Shown here piece after piece: positions 23,971 to 33,386 of a stretch of 64,000 bases of DNA. Below the pieces are notes generated by a model that ran no database searches, was not told the origin of the DNA, and worked only from the letters and a program-made list of their open reading frames with translations. Within the stretch, counting starts at the first letter, position 1; the number at the start of each line of letters is the position of its first letter. The translations under genes and the position numbers were made by a program. The stretch is from Candidatus Sulfuricurvum sp. RIFRC-1 (lineage in GTDB: Bacteria > Campylobacterota > Campylobacteria > Campylobacterales > Sulfurimonadaceae): assembly GCF_000310245.1 (NCBI RefSeq), contig NC_020505.1:496001-560000 (forward strand), in the 5' to 3' direction.

Positions 23971-25296
23971 TTATTTGCTTGACTCGTTCATACTATCAAG
24001 AAACTCGATATTCGATTTACTTTTGAGCATGGTGTTGTAGAGGAAGCGGAGTGCTTCGACTTCGTCCTCTTGTTTATGCAGCATCGAACGAAGTACGAAT
24101 ACTTTTTGCAGCACATCCGGCCCGAGGAGGAGTTCTTCTTTACGAGTTCCCGATTTGAGAATATCGATAGCCGGGAAGATACGGCGATCGGAGATTTTAC
24201 GGCTGAGGACGATCTCGGAGTTACCGGTTCCTTTGAACTCTTCGAAAATGACTTCATCCATACGGCTTCCCGTCTCGACAAGGGCAGTCGCGATGATGGT
24301 CAAACTTCCGCCGTTTTCGATGTTACGCGCCGCACCGAAGAATCGTTTCGGTTTATGGAGTGCATTAGCATCCACCCCTCCCGAGAGAACTTTTCCTGAA
24401 CTCGGAGTAACGGTATTGTACGCACGGGCAAGTCGGGTGATCGAGTCAAGGAGGATAACCACGTCTTTGCCAAGCTCAACGCGTCTTTTTGCACGCTCGA
24501 TGACCATTTCGGCTACTTTGACGTGATTTTTTGCCGGTTCGTCGAACGTTGAGCTGTAGACTTCCCCTTTGACGGAGCGCTCCATGTCGGTAACCTCTTC
24601 GGGACGTTCATCGACGAGGAGAACCATGAGCTCGATTTCAGGATGATTGTTCGTCACCCCATGCGCGATCTCTTTCATGAGCTCTGTTTTACCGGAACGT
24701 GGAGGTGCAACGATGAGTCCGCGCTGTCCTTTACCGATAGGGGCAAAAAGGTCCATCATACGACCGGTAAGTTTGGTCGGCTGATATTCGAGTTTAATTT
24801 GTTCTAATGCATAAAGAGGTGTAAGGTTTTCAAAGAGTGGACGTTTTTTAGACTCTTCGGGAGGGAGGTAGTTGATCGCTTCGACTTTGAGGAGGGCATA
24901 GTAGCGCTCTTGGTCTTTCGGTGCACGAACCTGCCCCGTAACGATATCCCCGTTACGAAGAGCAAAACGGCGGATTTGAGTGCTGGAAACATAAGCATCG
25001 TGCATCGAGTCGCTGAAGCTTTGGTCTACCGCACGCAAGAAGCCGTAGCCGTCTTGCATAATCTCCAAAATACCGGTGAAGAGAATGAATCCACCCTGTT
25101 GAACTTGGGTTTTAAGAATTTCAAAAATCAAATCTTGGCGTTTGAGTTCGTTGGGGTCTTCGATGTTCAATGACGCGGCAATCTCGAGGAGATCTTCGAG
25201 TTTTTTAGTACGTAGGGCTTCAATGGTAAAGCCGTCAACCGGTATGTGGGTACGGTTTTTCGAGTTATTTCGAGGAGTTTTTGCGGTATCGCTCAT
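23971..25296 (-). CDS. rho: Transcription termination factor Rho
   Basis: Rho is the hexameric RNA-dependent ATPase that ends transcription. The 441-residue protein has the N-terminal RNA-binding domain ([12 protein letters not shown]), Walker A in [10 protein letters not shown], Walker [12 protein letters not shown], and the Q- and R-loop regions ([31 protein letters not shown], split by non-conserved positions). A TATAAT box at 25379-25384 (minus) predicts a 75-base leader. It leads the rho-murI-dnaX cluster. Confidence 0.97.
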   Translation of the reverse strand: MSDTAKTPRNNSKNRTHIPVDGFTIEALRTKKLEDLLEIAASLNIEDPNELKRQDLIFEILKTQVQQGGFILFTGILEIMQDGYGFLRAVDQSFSDSMHDAYVSSTQIRRFALRNGDIVTGQVRAPKDQERYYALLKVEAINYLPPEESKKRPLFENLTPLYALEQIKLEYQPTKLTGRMMDLFAPIGKGQRGLIVAPPRSGKTELMKEIAHGVTNNHPEIELMVLLVDERPEEVTDMERSVKGEVYSSTFDEPAKNHVKVAEMVIERAKRRVELGKDVVILLDSITRLARAYNTVTPSSGKVLSGGVDANALHKPKRFFGAARNIENGGSLTIIATALVETGSRMDEVIFEEFKGTGNSEIVLSRKISDRRIFPAIDILKSGTRKEELLLGPDVLQKVFVLRSMLHKQEDEVEALRFLYNTMLKSKSNIEFLDSMNESSK

Positions 25297-25378
25297 GCGT
25301 GGAATGCCTTAAAGTGTGTGGATTTAATCGGCGAGTTTTAGGTGAGATGTCATTGACAGGTCATTGTTTTGTTCCGAC

Positions 25379-25384
25379 ATTATA
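25379..25384 (-). promoter_or_regulatory. Candidate -10 box of rho
   Basis: The minus strand reads TATAAT about 83 bases upstream of the rho start, in a 124-base gap between two genes on the same strand. Transcription should begin near 25372, leaving a 75-base leader. Rho genes in other bacteria are autoregulated through their leaders, which could apply here. Confidence 0.45.
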
Positions 25385-25420
25385 AACTATAGCGAAGCAG
25401 GTTGTCAAGAAAGGGAATAT

Positions 25421-25885
25421 TTAGTACGGATAAAGTTTAAGATTGAGTTTGAGAGCGATCATGCTCCCTTGTGTCATAAAGTCGAGAATAAAATATTTAT
25501 GGCGATAATACAGCATCGGCATAAAAGCAATACCGGTATTGTCTTTTCCTTCAGTACATTCGACCGATTTGAGCCCATCGAAGCAGTAACCGTGTTGATA
25601 TCCGATGACTCCGTAGATACCAAAGGAATCTATCAGATCGTATCGATAGCCGATTGCTGTAATATCGGTTGTTTTGTTACGGGAGTTGGTAAAATGAAGA
25701 TAGGCCAAGGTGTAGTGCTGATCGTATAGGAGTTCTGCCCCGAAAGCATGATGATTTTCATTATATTTTCCTCCATTTTCAGTACTGCCGAAATGGTGCG
25801 ATATCATTCCTGGCGTTGCGTAGAGATCAATATCTTTTGCAGACAATGAAGAGAGTAGCAAGAGTATAGAAAAAAAGAGTTTCAT
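25421..25885 (-). CDS. Exported beta-rich protein of unknown function
   Basis: The 154-residue protein has a clear Sec signal peptide (1-16, ending LSAKDI). Its mature part alternates aromatic and hydrophobic residues in strands (YGVIGYQHGYCF, FMPMLYYRHKYFILDF) and ends in YPY, which suggests a small outer-membrane barrel. The function cannot be read from the sequence. Two cysteines near residues 110 and 118 may pair. It ends about 125 bases before the rho start and shares its strand. Confidence 0.6.
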   Translation of the reverse strand: MKLFFSILLLLSSLSAKDIDLYATPGMISHHFGSTENGGKYNENHHAFGAELLYDQHYTLAYLHFTNSRNKTTDITAIGYRYDLIDSFGIYGVIGYQHGYCFDGLKSVECTEGKDNTGIAFMPMLYYRHKYFILDFMTQGSMIALKLNLKLYPY

Positions 25886-25998
25886 GCAGAAGATTTTATC
25901 TCAAAAGGGTCAAAATAGTAAGCATCGGATCAAGATGTGAACGCTTTTTGCTACACTGATTTTCAGAAGTGTAATAAACATATTTTAAAAGGTTCATT

Positions 25999-26802
25999 TT
26001 GCTCGATTTTTTAAAAAAGAAAACTGAAGAAACTGTCGTGGTCAAAGCCGTAGAGACTCCCAGAGATTTTACGAATTCGATCGGGATGGAGTTTCTCTAC
26101 ATCGACGGCGGAGAGTTTACGATGGGTCGTAATCCGCAGTATAACGAGGGGGGAGATGTCGAATCTCCTGAGCATCCCGTCAAGCTGAGCGGATTTTGGA
26201 TTGCGAAATACCCGGTAACTCAAGAACAATATTTTAAACTCACCCGCGTTAATCCTGCATTTTTTAAAAATGACAAAGTTGAAGAGGAGAGCTCCCGCCG
26301 TCATCCGGTGGAACAGGTGAGCTGGTTTGATGCAAAGGCATACGTAGAACTGTTGAACCGTTACGAGGGAAAAACCCGTTTTTATGCTTTGCCAACCGAA
26401 GCTCAGTGGGAATACGTCGTAAAAGCGGGAGGCAATACCCGTTTTACCTTCGGTGATTCCGAAGCGATGCTTGATGATCACGCTATCTATGAATACAGTT
26501 CCAACGGGCGAACCGCTACGGTAGAGTGTAAAACACCGAATCGATTAGGGATTTATGGGCTGCTGGGGAATGTATGGGAGTGGTGCGAGGACGATTTTTT
26601 CGCCAACTATAACGGTGCTCCGAGGGATGGAAGCCCCCGTATCGGCGGGGCTGAGAGTGAATCGTTCAAAGTACGTCGCGGGGGAAGCTACAAAACGGGT
26701 TATTTGTGTCTTCGAAGTTCGTTCCGAGGTTATTCCCGCCCCGATTTTGTCTCCAATGACATCGGATTTCGATTGGTGATCAATGGGGACCCGTTTAAAT
26801 GA
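25999..26802 (+). CDS. SUMF1/formylglycine-generating-enzyme-fold protein
   Basis: The 267-residue protein has a 20-residue charged N-terminus and then a complete SUMF1-type C-type-lectin fold: GMEFLYIDGGEFTMG, KYPVTQEQY, LPTEAQWEY, GLLGNVWEWCED, VRRGGSY and the closing IGFRLV. The copper-binding cysteine pair of true formylglycine-generating enzymes is not obvious; a single cysteine lies in GYLCLRSSFR. No sulfatase gene is in the window, so a generic FGE-like domain is safer. The start is TTG, with AAAAGG about nine bases upstream and a TACACT -10-like box near 25952. Confidence 0.85.
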   Translation: MLDFLKKKTEETVVVKAVETPRDFTNSIGMEFLYIDGGEFTMGRNPQYNEGGDVESPEHPVKLSGFWIAKYPVTQEQYFKLTRVNPAFFKNDKVEEESSRRHPVEQVSWFDAKAYVELLNRYEGKTRFYALPTEAQWEYVVKAGGNTRFTFGDSEAMLDDHAIYEYSSNGRTATVECKTPNRLGIYGLLGNVWEWCEDDFFANYNGAPRDGSPRIGGAESESFKVRRGGSYKTGYLCLRSSFRGYSRPDFVSNDIGFRLVINGDPFK

Positions 26803-26823
26803 TCTGATGCCATAGCGCGCTGA

Positions 26824-27225
26824 TTAGTCTTCAAATTTTCCGCTCTCATAGAGCCATTTCCCCTCTATTTTTAAAAAGCGGCTTTTCTCTTTTAAAATGC
26901 CGCTATCCAACATCGCTTCAAATGTTACAAATGCTTCACCCTCTTCATCAATAAACTTTGTAATTTTTAAGCCTAAAAAGCGGGTGTTTTCCGAAAAGTG
27001 CATAATGCTTTGTTTCCAGTTCACTTTATCATCACTAAAGTCTATATTATCAGGATGGGTCGTTGCCATGATGTATTCGGCTAAACCCAGTCCAAAGGCA
27101 CTGTAGCGTGAACGCATCAATTTCTCTGCATTAGAGGGGAGTATCCCTTTGTGGTAAGGTTGGCAGCATTGTTTGTATTTTTTACCGCTGTGACAGGGGC
27201 AGAGGGAATTGGATGATATTTTCAT
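26824..27225 (-). CDS. YchJ-family protein with SEC-C zinc motif
   Basis: The 133-residue protein begins with a SEC-C metal-binding motif (CPCHSGKKYKQCC, residues 8-20), followed by the YchJ-like domain with LMRSRYSAFGLGLAEYIM and the TWKQSIMHF-type segment (WKQSIMHFSE). E. coli YchJ has a second SEC-C motif at its C-terminus, which is missing here. The function of the family is not known to me. It faces the SUMF1 gene and is convergent with it. Confidence 0.85.
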   Translation of the reverse strand: MKISSNSLCPCHSGKKYKQCCQPYHKGILPSNAEKLMRSRYSAFGLGLAEYIMATTHPDNIDFSDDKVNWKQSIMHFSENTRFLGLKITKFIDEEGEAFVTFEAMLDSGILKEKSRFLKIEGKWLYESGKFED

Positions 27226-27307
27226 GTAAAGTTCGTTTTTTTTAGTTTATTATAGCGTAAGTATTGAAGTTGTATGCTATGTTCCGATTTATAAATAAAG
27301 GGAATGT

Positions 27308-27814
27308 ATGGAAGATATAAATTCGCTGATTCGAGAAAAACTTCGAGCTTTTCGGATGATTCATTTTATGATGATGATGGGTAGTTTTACGTATGGAGTT
27401 GTTATTGTCTTTATCCATTTGTATGCGCCAATTCCCCCTGCTATTAACGATGCTTCGACATTGACGACAGTAACTTATGGGATATTTGCGTACGCTTTGA
27501 TTGCAGTGGGGATTGTTCGATACATGCGTCAAAAGTTGTTGTCATCAGATAACATATTTAAAAAATCGAAAGATGCAAAGAACCCAGATCAACCGTCTTT
27601 TTTTTCTAATTATCTTTCCATACTCTTTATATTATGGAGTTTATGTGAAGCTATCACTATCGGAGGGATAATTTTGTATCTTTCAAGCGGACAATTGGAA
27701 ACCCCTTTGGTGCTTATTAGTTTTGGTATTTTTCTAAAATTGATGAACGGTCCTAAGTTTGAAGAGTTAACGGCACTGGAAAAACGCTATGCCGCTATCG
27801 AAGTGCAGGGGTAG
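27308..27814 (+). CDS. Integral membrane protein of unknown function
   Basis: The 168-residue protein has four predicted membrane helices, near residues 18-40, 55-75, 95-125 and 130-150, with a short charged N-terminus. No catalytic motif is visible. It has an AAGGGAATGT site before the ATG. Three bases separate it from the NfeD gene, which is followed by an SPFH-protein gene, so it probably belongs to this membrane cluster. I recognise no specific family. Confidence 0.7.
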   Translation: MEDINSLIREKLRAFRMIHFMMMMGSFTYGVVIVFIHLYAPIPPAINDASTLTTVTYGIFAYALIAVGIVRYMRQKLLSSDNIFKKSKDAKNPDQPSFFSNYLSILFILWSLCEAITIGGIILYLSSGQLETPLVLISFGIFLKLMNGPKFEELTALEKRYAAIEVQG

Positions 27815-27817
27815 AGG

Positions 27818-28252
27818 ATGTCGTATTATCTTTGGCTGATTTTAGGTGTTTTGGCATTTGTGGTTGAGATGACAATCCCTACCTTCTTTGCGCTGTTTGC
27901 GGGAGTAGGTTTTTTAGCGGCAGCGGCAGTATCGTTTTTTCTCCCGGAATCGCTCTTTTGGCAGTTGATTATCGCTTCGGTATTTATGATTATCGGAGCG
28001 GTAGTGTTTAAAAAGCGGGGTATGGGGGATGATACTCAGGATGCGGTAGGAACCCATAATGAGTTTGTCGGAATCAAGGGTGTGGCCTTGAGTATCATTT
28101 CACCTCACCAAGAGGGGGAAGTAGAACTGTATGAACCGGTGATCGGAGGGCGTCATTGGCCTGCGGTGAGTGCTGAGGGCACGATTGAACCCAACGCCGA
28201 GATTCGGATTGTAAAATTGAACGGTAATACGCTCATTGTCGAAAAAATTTAA
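27818..28252 (+). CDS. nfeD: NfeD-family membrane protein
   Basis: NfeD proteins partner SPFH/stomatin proteins in membrane microdomains. The 144-residue protein has three N-terminal helices (about 5-25, 28-45 and 47-66) and a C-terminal OB-fold with GIKGVALS, GRHWPAVS and LNGNTLIV. This is the short form without a ClpP-like protease domain. It lies 3 bases after a membrane-protein gene and 17 bases before the SPFH gene, so the pair is a classic NfeD-stomatin unit. Confidence 0.87.
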   Translation: MSYYLWLILGVLAFVVEMTIPTFFALFAGVGFLAAAAVSFFLPESLFWQLIIASVFMIIGAVVFKKRGMGDDTQDAVGTHNEFVGIKGVALSIISPHQEGEVELYEPVIGGRHWPAVSAEGTIEPNAEIRIVKLNGNTLIVEKI

Positions 28253-28269
28253 ATCAAAGGATTCATAGT

Positions 28270-29187
28270 ATGGATGCAACGCTTCTTTTTCCGTTAGTAT
28301 TAATGGTCGCGGTGGTGTATACACTGTCGCAAATGGTACGTATCGTTCCTCAAGGGGAAGAGTGGGTCGTCGAGCGGTTGGGCAAATATCATACCACCCT
28401 TTTACCGGGGTTGCATTTGCTGATTCCGATTGTGGATATTGTCGCGTATAAAATCGTCACCAAAGAGCTGATCCAGCAAACGCGTGAACAAGAGGTGATC
28501 ACCAAAGACAATGCCGTTGTTATTATCAGTGCGGTCGTCTTTTACCGTGTTACCGATCCGGGTAAAGCGTCGTATTCGATCAGCAATTTTGAGAGTGCTG
28601 TTGCCAATATGACCACAACGACGCTGCGTGCGGTGATCGGAGGGATGACCCTCAATGAATCGCTCTCCCAACGTGATGTGATCAAAGCCGAAGTTGCGGG
28701 CAAGATCCGCGATTCGCTCAGCGGATGGGGTTTGACATTGGGTAATTTGGAAGTTCAGGATATTCGCCCGAGTCAAAATCTCCAAGAGGCGATGGAGCGT
28801 CAAGCGGCGGCAGATCGTGAACGTGAAGCGGCTATTTTGATCGCGGACGGTCAGAAACGAGCTGCTATCGCTCAAGCAGAGGGGTTAAAACAATCCGTTA
28901 TTTTACAAGCAGAAGGGAGACTCGAAGCAGCGAAACTTGAAGCTCAGGCAAAAGTGGAACTGGCCGAAGGGGATCGCAAATCGATGGTTGTTGTGGCACA
29001 GGGATTCGCAGCGGGAGAGGCTTCTCCACACTATCTGTTGGCACAGCGTTATATTGACAGTGTGAAAAATTTGAGTGAATCGGCAAACTCAAAAGTCGTC
29101 TTTATGCCCGCAGATTGGCAGCAAAGTCTTGCTGGGGCAGTCGGATCGTTAGGATATTTAGGTACAGCTCTGGGGGAGAAAAAATAG
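28270..29187 (+). CDS. SPFH/band 7 stomatin-like protein (QmcA type)
   Basis: The 305-residue protein has one N-terminal membrane helix (6-23), a band 7 domain that starts with VPQGEEWVVERLGKYH, and a long alanine/glutamate-rich coiled-coil segment (about 175-245). The C-terminus has a hydrophobic tail. Family members form oligomeric rings that organise membrane microdomains and modulate FtsH or other proteases. AAAGGA precedes the ATG. A weak hairpin with eight T residues follows the stop. Confidence 0.92.
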   Translation: MDATLLFPLVLMVAVVYTLSQMVRIVPQGEEWVVERLGKYHTTLLPGLHLLIPIVDIVAYKIVTKELIQQTREQEVITKDNAVVIISAVVFYRVTDPGKASYSISNFESAVANMTTTTLRAVIGGMTLNESLSQRDVIKAEVAGKIRDSLSGWGLTLGNLEVQDIRPSQNLQEAMERQAAADREREAAILIADGQKRAAIAQAEGLKQSVILQAEGRLEAAKLEAQAKVELAEGDRKSMVVVAQGFAAGEASPHYLLAQRYIDSVKNLSESANSKVVFMPADWQQSLAGAVGSLGYLGTALGEKK

Positions 29188-29207
29188 GGCAATTTGCCAT
29201 TTTTTTT
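29188..29207 (+). terminator. Weak intrinsic terminator after the NfeD-SPFH cluster
   Basis: GGCA / TGCC can form a short 4-base stem that is followed by eight T residues, immediately after the SPFH stop. The stem is short, so termination may be partial. Confidence 0.4.
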
Positions 29208-29227
29208 ACCTCTTAGGAGTGATGGGT

Positions 29228-29233
29228 TATAAT
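29228..29233 (+). promoter_or_regulatory. -10 box giving a likely leaderless rmuC transcript
   Basis: TATAAT is followed by seven bases and then the rmuC ATG at 29241. Normal spacing puts the transcription start at or just before the ATG. No ribosome site lies between box and start. Confidence 0.55.
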
Positions 29234-29240
29234 CACTCTT

Positions 29241-30545
29241 ATGATATATGAAATAACTACACTTATAGGCTTTAGTGCTGCCGGAACACTCATGTGGATG
29301 TGGAATCAATCCCGTCAACACTACGCACTCCTCGAAGCGCGTGCATTACAGATCCAAGAACTGTATGCACAAGAACAGAGACTCAAAGGCAAACTCCAAG
29401 CAGAGTTAGAGAATAGCCAGAGAGAGTACCACGCATTAGAACGCGATTACGCGGTGCTCCATACCCGCCACGAAGAGTCCTCACGCTCATTTGAAGAGAA
29501 GCTTCGCCTCCTCGATGAAGCAAAACTGCAAATGAAAGCTCAGTTCGAACATCTTGCCACACAGATTTTTGAACAAAAAGCGAAAACCTTTGATGAAGCC
29601 CATACCAAAGGACTTGATCTCCTCCTCAAACCGTTCCGTGAGCAGATTACCCAGTTTGCAACGCAGAGCAAAGAGCAGTTTATTCACGATGCAAAAGAGC
29701 GTCAAAGTATCAAAGACGAAATCTTACGCCTTAAAACCCTCAATGAACGGCTCAGCCAAGATGCGATCAATCTCACCCAAGCACTCAAGGGAGAGAATAA
29801 AACGCAGGGGAACTGGGGCGAGATCGTGTTGGAACGGATTTTAGAAGAATCAGGTTTACGTGAGGGGCATGAGTACGATATCCAAAGCACCCTCAGCGAT
29901 GAAGAGGGGAAAAAATTTCGTCCCGATGTGATCGTCCATCTCCCGCAGAACAAAGATATCATCATCGATTCAAAAGTCTCCCTCGTCGCGTATGATGCCT
30001 TTATCCGTGCCGAAAACGACGAAGATCGCGCTCATGCACTGAAACAGCACCTTCTCTCGATCCATGCTCATATTAAAGGATTAAGCTCCAAACGCTATGA
30101 ACAACTCAGCGGGGTACGCACCCTCGATTTCGTCCTCCTCTTTATGCCGATCGAGGGGGCGTTTCTCCTTGCACTGGAGCAGGATAACACCTTCTTTAAA
30201 ACGGCGTATGAACAAAACATCGTTGTTGTTTCTCCATCGACCCTTCTCGTGACATTGCGCACCATCGAGCACATTTGGCGAAGCGAATACCAAGAGCGTA
30301 ATGCCAAAGCGATTGCCGAATCCGCCGAAGCTCTCTATGAAAAACTGGTAGCGTTTGTGGAGGATATGGAGAAGATCGGTGAGCAGATCGGACGTACTCA
30401 AAAAAGCTATGAGGGTGCGATGAACAAACTTTCAACCGGAAAAGGGAATCTGATCCGTCGCGTCGAGTCGATGCGGAAACTGGGGTTAAAGCCGAAAAAG
30501 TTGCTTCCTTCCTCTTTAACAGAGGTGGAAGAAGATATTTTATAG
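29241..30545 (+). CDS. rmuC: DNA recombination protein RmuC homologue
   Basis: RmuC proteins limit recombination at inverted repeats and have a restriction-endonuclease-like fold. The 434-residue protein has an N-terminal membrane helix (3-20), a long coiled coil (about 24-185) and then the RmuC domain with GNWGEIVLERILEESGL, FRPDVIVHLP and the IIIDSKVSLVAYD motif that carries the nuclease-like residues. It has no ribosome site, and its promoter suggests a leaderless message. Its last 6 bases overlap pssA on the other strand. Confidence 0.92.
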   Translation: MIYEITTLIGFSAAGTLMWMWNQSRQHYALLEARALQIQELYAQEQRLKGKLQAELENSQREYHALERDYAVLHTRHEESSRSFEEKLRLLDEAKLQMKAQFEHLATQIFEQKAKTFDEAHTKGLDLLLKPFREQITQFATQSKEQFIHDAKERQSIKDEILRLKTLNERLSQDAINLTQALKGENKTQGNWGEIVLERILEESGLREGHEYDIQSTLSDEEGKKFRPDVIVHLPQNKDIIIDSKVSLVAYDAFIRAENDEDRAHALKQHLLSIHAHIKGLSSKRYEQLSGVRTLDFVLLFMPIEGAFLLALEQDNTFFKTAYEQNIVVVSPSTLLVTLRTIEHIWRSEYQERNAKAIAESAEALYEKLVAFVEDMEKIGEQIGRTQKSYEGAMNKLSTGKGNLIRRVESMRKLGLKPKKLLPSSLTEVEEDIL

Positions 30546-31088
30546 GTGCGGAATCTTCACTTTTGAATTAAGTAGCGCTCCGATGAGTATCATGAGGGCA
30601 AGCACCCCCATCCATCCGATAAACCCTGACCCAAGCCATACTAGCCACAGCAAAATCGCCCCCAGCGGTGTTGGAACTCCTGTAAAATGTTTGGCTACCT
30701 CTCCCGCATCGGCGTTAATATTAAACTGGATAAGACGGCGAAGACCGCTGATAACATAGTAGATCGAAGCGATTGAGGTAATAATGAGAGGAATGCCTGA
30801 GAGGTGAGTATAGACCCCTTGGAAGATAAAGAAGGTGGGTACGAGAACGAAGCTGAGGAAATCGGCAAAAGAGTCGAGCTGAATTCCGAATTCGTTCGAT
30901 AGACCGAATTTACGGGCAATTTTCCCGTCAATGATGTCAAATGCGCCCCCCATCCATGCCAAGATGACGGCAATCATAAACTGATCTTGTGTAATGAAAT
31001 AGGTTGCTAATAACCCGCAGGTAATATTGGCCATCGTAACGAGATTGGCTAAATTGAAGTGACTGGTAGAACGCCATAGAAATTGCAT
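30540..31088 (-). CDS. pssA: CDP-alcohol phosphatidyltransferase, probable phosphatidylserine synthase
   Basis: The enzyme transfers a phosphatidyl group from CDP-diacylglycerol, most likely to serine. The 182-residue membrane protein carries the full family signature, with Asp 53 in FDIIDGKIARKF followed by GIQLDSFAD (spacing DG-x2-AR-x8-G-x3-D-x3-D). It has about five membrane helices. PssA in this phylum is typically about 240 residues, so this is a short form and phosphatidylglycerophosphate synthase cannot be excluded. GGAG precedes the ATG and a TATAAT box is at 31125-31130 (minus). Confidence 0.82.
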   Translation of the reverse strand: MQFLWRSTSHFNLANLVTMANITCGLLATYFITQDQFMIAVILAWMGGAFDIIDGKIARKFGLSNEFGIQLDSFADFLSFVLVPTFFIFQGVYTHLSGIPLIITSIASIYYVISGLRRLIQFNINADAGEVAKHFTGVPTPLGAILLWLVWLGSGFIGWMGVLALMILIGALLNSKVKIPHL

Positions 31089-31151
31089 TAATGCTCCGTT
31101 TTCATATTACTGTACTTATTTGACATTATAACGAAATCGAAAAAGGTATAG

Positions 31152-31174
31152 ATGATAATAAAACATGTTATCAT
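31152..31174. promoter_or_regulatory. Perfect palindrome between pssA and the porin gene
   Basis: ATGATAA and TTATCAT are perfect inverted arms with nine bases between them. The site lies 64 bases from the pssA start and 140 bases from the porin start, so it could be an operator for either. The 9-base gap does not fit the 7-1-7 Fur layout seen next to feoA, so another regulator is likely. The remainder of this 225-base gap is AT-rich with no gene. Confidence 0.45.
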
Positions 31175-31313
31175 TACGTGGTTGTGGCTAAAAATCAGTT
31201 TGGTCCTGATATTTTATAAGAATGTAAAAATATAATATTTTTTTTATATCGAAAAGTTATACTTCTGTTAAAAGTGAATATAAATTCATTTGGTACAAAT
31301 ATGTAGGATACAA

Positions 31314-32528
31314 ATGAAGAAAACTGTTATGATGAGTTTAGTAGCAGTTGCTGTACTAAATAGTGCGAGTATCGACGAAGCGTTTGGTGAGGGAAAGGGA
31401 AGTGGACAGATTCGTGCTGCGTATGTAAATCAGGATAATGCGGTGGATACCGATACCTACGGAACTTCTATCGGAGGTATATTGAAATATGAAACGGCGG
31501 CATGGTATGAGATTAAGCTCGGTGTCGCCGCATATGTGTCTCAAAAGCTCCATTTTGCAACCGGTAATGATGCTAGACTCAATCCGGATTTTTTTGATAC
31601 TGAAGGGAAATCATTTGCATATGTAGGTGAAGCGTATATCGATTACAGCACGAATGATCTAAGCCTCCGTGTCGGACGTCAATTGATCGATACGCCGTTA
31701 GCCGATTCCGATGATATCCGTATGCACCCCAATAGCTTTGAAGCAGCGATGGCAACCTACAGGGGAATCGAGGGGACAACTTTGGTCGGCGGATACATGA
31801 TACGTTGGGCAGGATACGATGCTCCGCAAGGGCATAATGACAGTATCAGCGAGTTTCAAAAATTTGGATCCAATCATCAAAGTGACGGTGCATCCGTTAT
31901 CGGTATTTTGAACGAAAGCATTGAGAATCTTACCCTACAAGGGTGGTTCTATCATCGGAATAAACTTTCAAAGGCTTTCTATACCGATGCGATCTATGCT
32001 ATCCCTATGAATGAGACTCTGGGGGTCGAATTAGTCGGACAATTTGCAAATTTTTCCGAAGAAAATAATAGTGGTTTGGACGGCAATGTATACGGTATCG
32101 GAGCAAGTGTTAATGTCGGAATGGTGAGTGTGGGTGCAGCGTATAACAAAGTATCAAATTATGAAGGTAACTTTATAGGAAACGGCTTCGGCGGCGGACC
32201 ATACCTCACCTCAATGGAAGAGATGACGATTGACGGATTTGAGGACGTCAAAGCGTATCAGTTCAGTGCAAAATTCGATATGGCAAATGCCGGAATTGAG
32301 GGATTGATGTTGAGTGCACTGTATGGAAATTTCAAAAGTGCTCCGGCAGATATGCAAGTTAAAGAGATCGATCTCATAGCCACCTATGAAGTGAGCAAAG
32401 GGTTAAATGCCGAAGTAAGCTATGCAATGATTGATGATAAAAATAAGAATACGGCTGTGGATGAGTTCGACCTCACCTATGATGGCGGATATGAGCGTTT
32501 TCTTGTTCGTCTCAGCTATAACTTCTAA
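31314..32528 (+). CDS. Outer-membrane porin of the Campylobacterota OprD-like type
   Basis: The 404-residue protein has a signal peptide at its N-terminus followed by a short segment (SIDEAFGEGKGSGQIRAAYV) that resembles the mature start of porins in this phylum. The rest is a long series of alternating beta strands, with VRLSYNF at the C-terminus as an outer-membrane insertion signal. It should be a 16- or 18-stranded channel; its substrate is unknown. An upstream in-frame start at 31290 exists, but ATG 31314 is preferred because AGGA at 31305-31308 precedes it. It is convergent with apbE, with 6 bases between the stops. Confidence 0.88.
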   Translation: MKKTVMMSLVAVAVLNSASIDEAFGEGKGSGQIRAAYVNQDNAVDTDTYGTSIGGILKYETAAWYEIKLGVAAYVSQKLHFATGNDARLNPDFFDTEGKSFAYVGEAYIDYSTNDLSLRVGRQLIDTPLADSDDIRMHPNSFEAAMATYRGIEGTTLVGGYMIRWAGYDAPQGHNDSISEFQKFGSNHQSDGASVIGILNESIENLTLQGWFYHRNKLSKAFYTDAIYAIPMNETLGVELVGQFANFSEENNSGLDGNVYGIGASVNVGMVSVGAAYNKVSNYEGNFIGNGFGGGPYLTSMEEMTIDGFEDVKAYQFSAKFDMANAGIEGLMLSALYGNFKSAPADMQVKEIDLIATYEVSKGLNAEVSYAMIDDKNKNTAVDEFDLTYDGGYERFLVRLSYNF

Positions 32529-32534
32529 AGAGCA

Positions 32535-33386
32535 TTAGGAGACTTTGGAATCAAAGACGTTGAGGATTTTTTGTTCTTCATCATAACGCAGGAGGAAGAC
32601 TCGCGCATTGTAATGAGAGAGCAATGGATGTGAATTGTGCGGGTCAATTAAAAATACCTTGGTGAGTGAGTCGGCAATCATGCATGTAGGTGCCAAGATA
32701 GTGACACTCTCATAGCTATTGATACATTGAGAGCGATGGGGGTGAACGATAGGTAACGACTCATTGGTTCGGGAATAATATCCGGCAGAGGTAGCGGCGG
32801 CATTATTGTGTAATAACTCACCTAAATAGATCGTTTGAGTGGGTGTAATGGGATGTCGGACGATAAGAGACTCAGGAGTGCTTCCAAAAACACGTAAATC
32901 TCCCCCCGCGTTGACACTGCCATACGTGATACCGTATTCACGTAGTACTTGGATGGCGCAATCGACGGCATATCCTTTCGCAATTCCACCTAAATCGATA
33001 CATACTCGTTTGGTCAGCAGAATAGATGAATCTTCCCCTAGGACGATATCGCTCCACTTTCCATCATACATCAGATAATCTTTTTGTGGTAAAAAACCTT
33101 TTTGTGCGAGGGTATTACCAACTGTGACGTCAAAAATACCGTTGCTATGACGAGAGAGTTCTTGTGCAAAAGAGAGAACCCTATAGGTATGAGGATGAAT
33201 AGTTAAAGGGGTATTGGGGGAGAGTGCATTGATGCGAGAAACGTCTGATTCATGGTTAAAAAAGCTCAAAACTGATTCGATAAAAGCAATGCCCTCGAAT
33301 GCTTTATCTAGGCACTCCGGTGCGCTGTTCGTTGGAACAGATATTTCGACAAACGTCCCCAAAAGGGGGCGAGAACGTTGTTTCAT
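32535..33386 (-). CDS. apbE: FAD:protein FMN transferase ApbE
   Basis: ApbE splits FAD and attaches FMN covalently to Thr or Ser of exported flavoproteins. The 283-residue protein has the key motifs IDLGGIAKGYAVD, NAGGDLRVFG and the C-terminal APTCMIADSLTKV segment, all in the expected order. There is no convincing signal peptide, so it may act in the cytoplasm or be anchored weakly. It overlaps the FMN-binding protein gene by 4 bases. That gene product is the obvious substrate. It is the third gene of the operon divergent from feoAB. Confidence 0.95.
   Translation of the reverse strand: MKQRSRPLLGTFVEISVPTNSAPECLDKAFEGIAFIESVLSFFNHESDVSRINALSPNTPLTIHPHTYRVLSFAQELSRHSNGIFDVTVGNTLAQKGFLPQKDYLMYDGKWSDIVLGEDSSILLTKRVCIDLGGIAKGYAVDCAIQVLREYGITYGSVNAGGDLRVFGSTPESLIVRHPITPTQTIYLGELLHNNAAATSAGYYSRTNESLPIVHPHRSQCINSYESVTILAPTCMIADSLTKVFLIDPHNSHPLLSHYNARVFLLRYDEEQKILNVFDSKVS

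Noticed and set aside
25999-26802. True formylglycine-generating enzyme
   Set aside because: The double-cysteine copper site is not evident and there is no sulfatase gene in the window, so only the fold is claimed.
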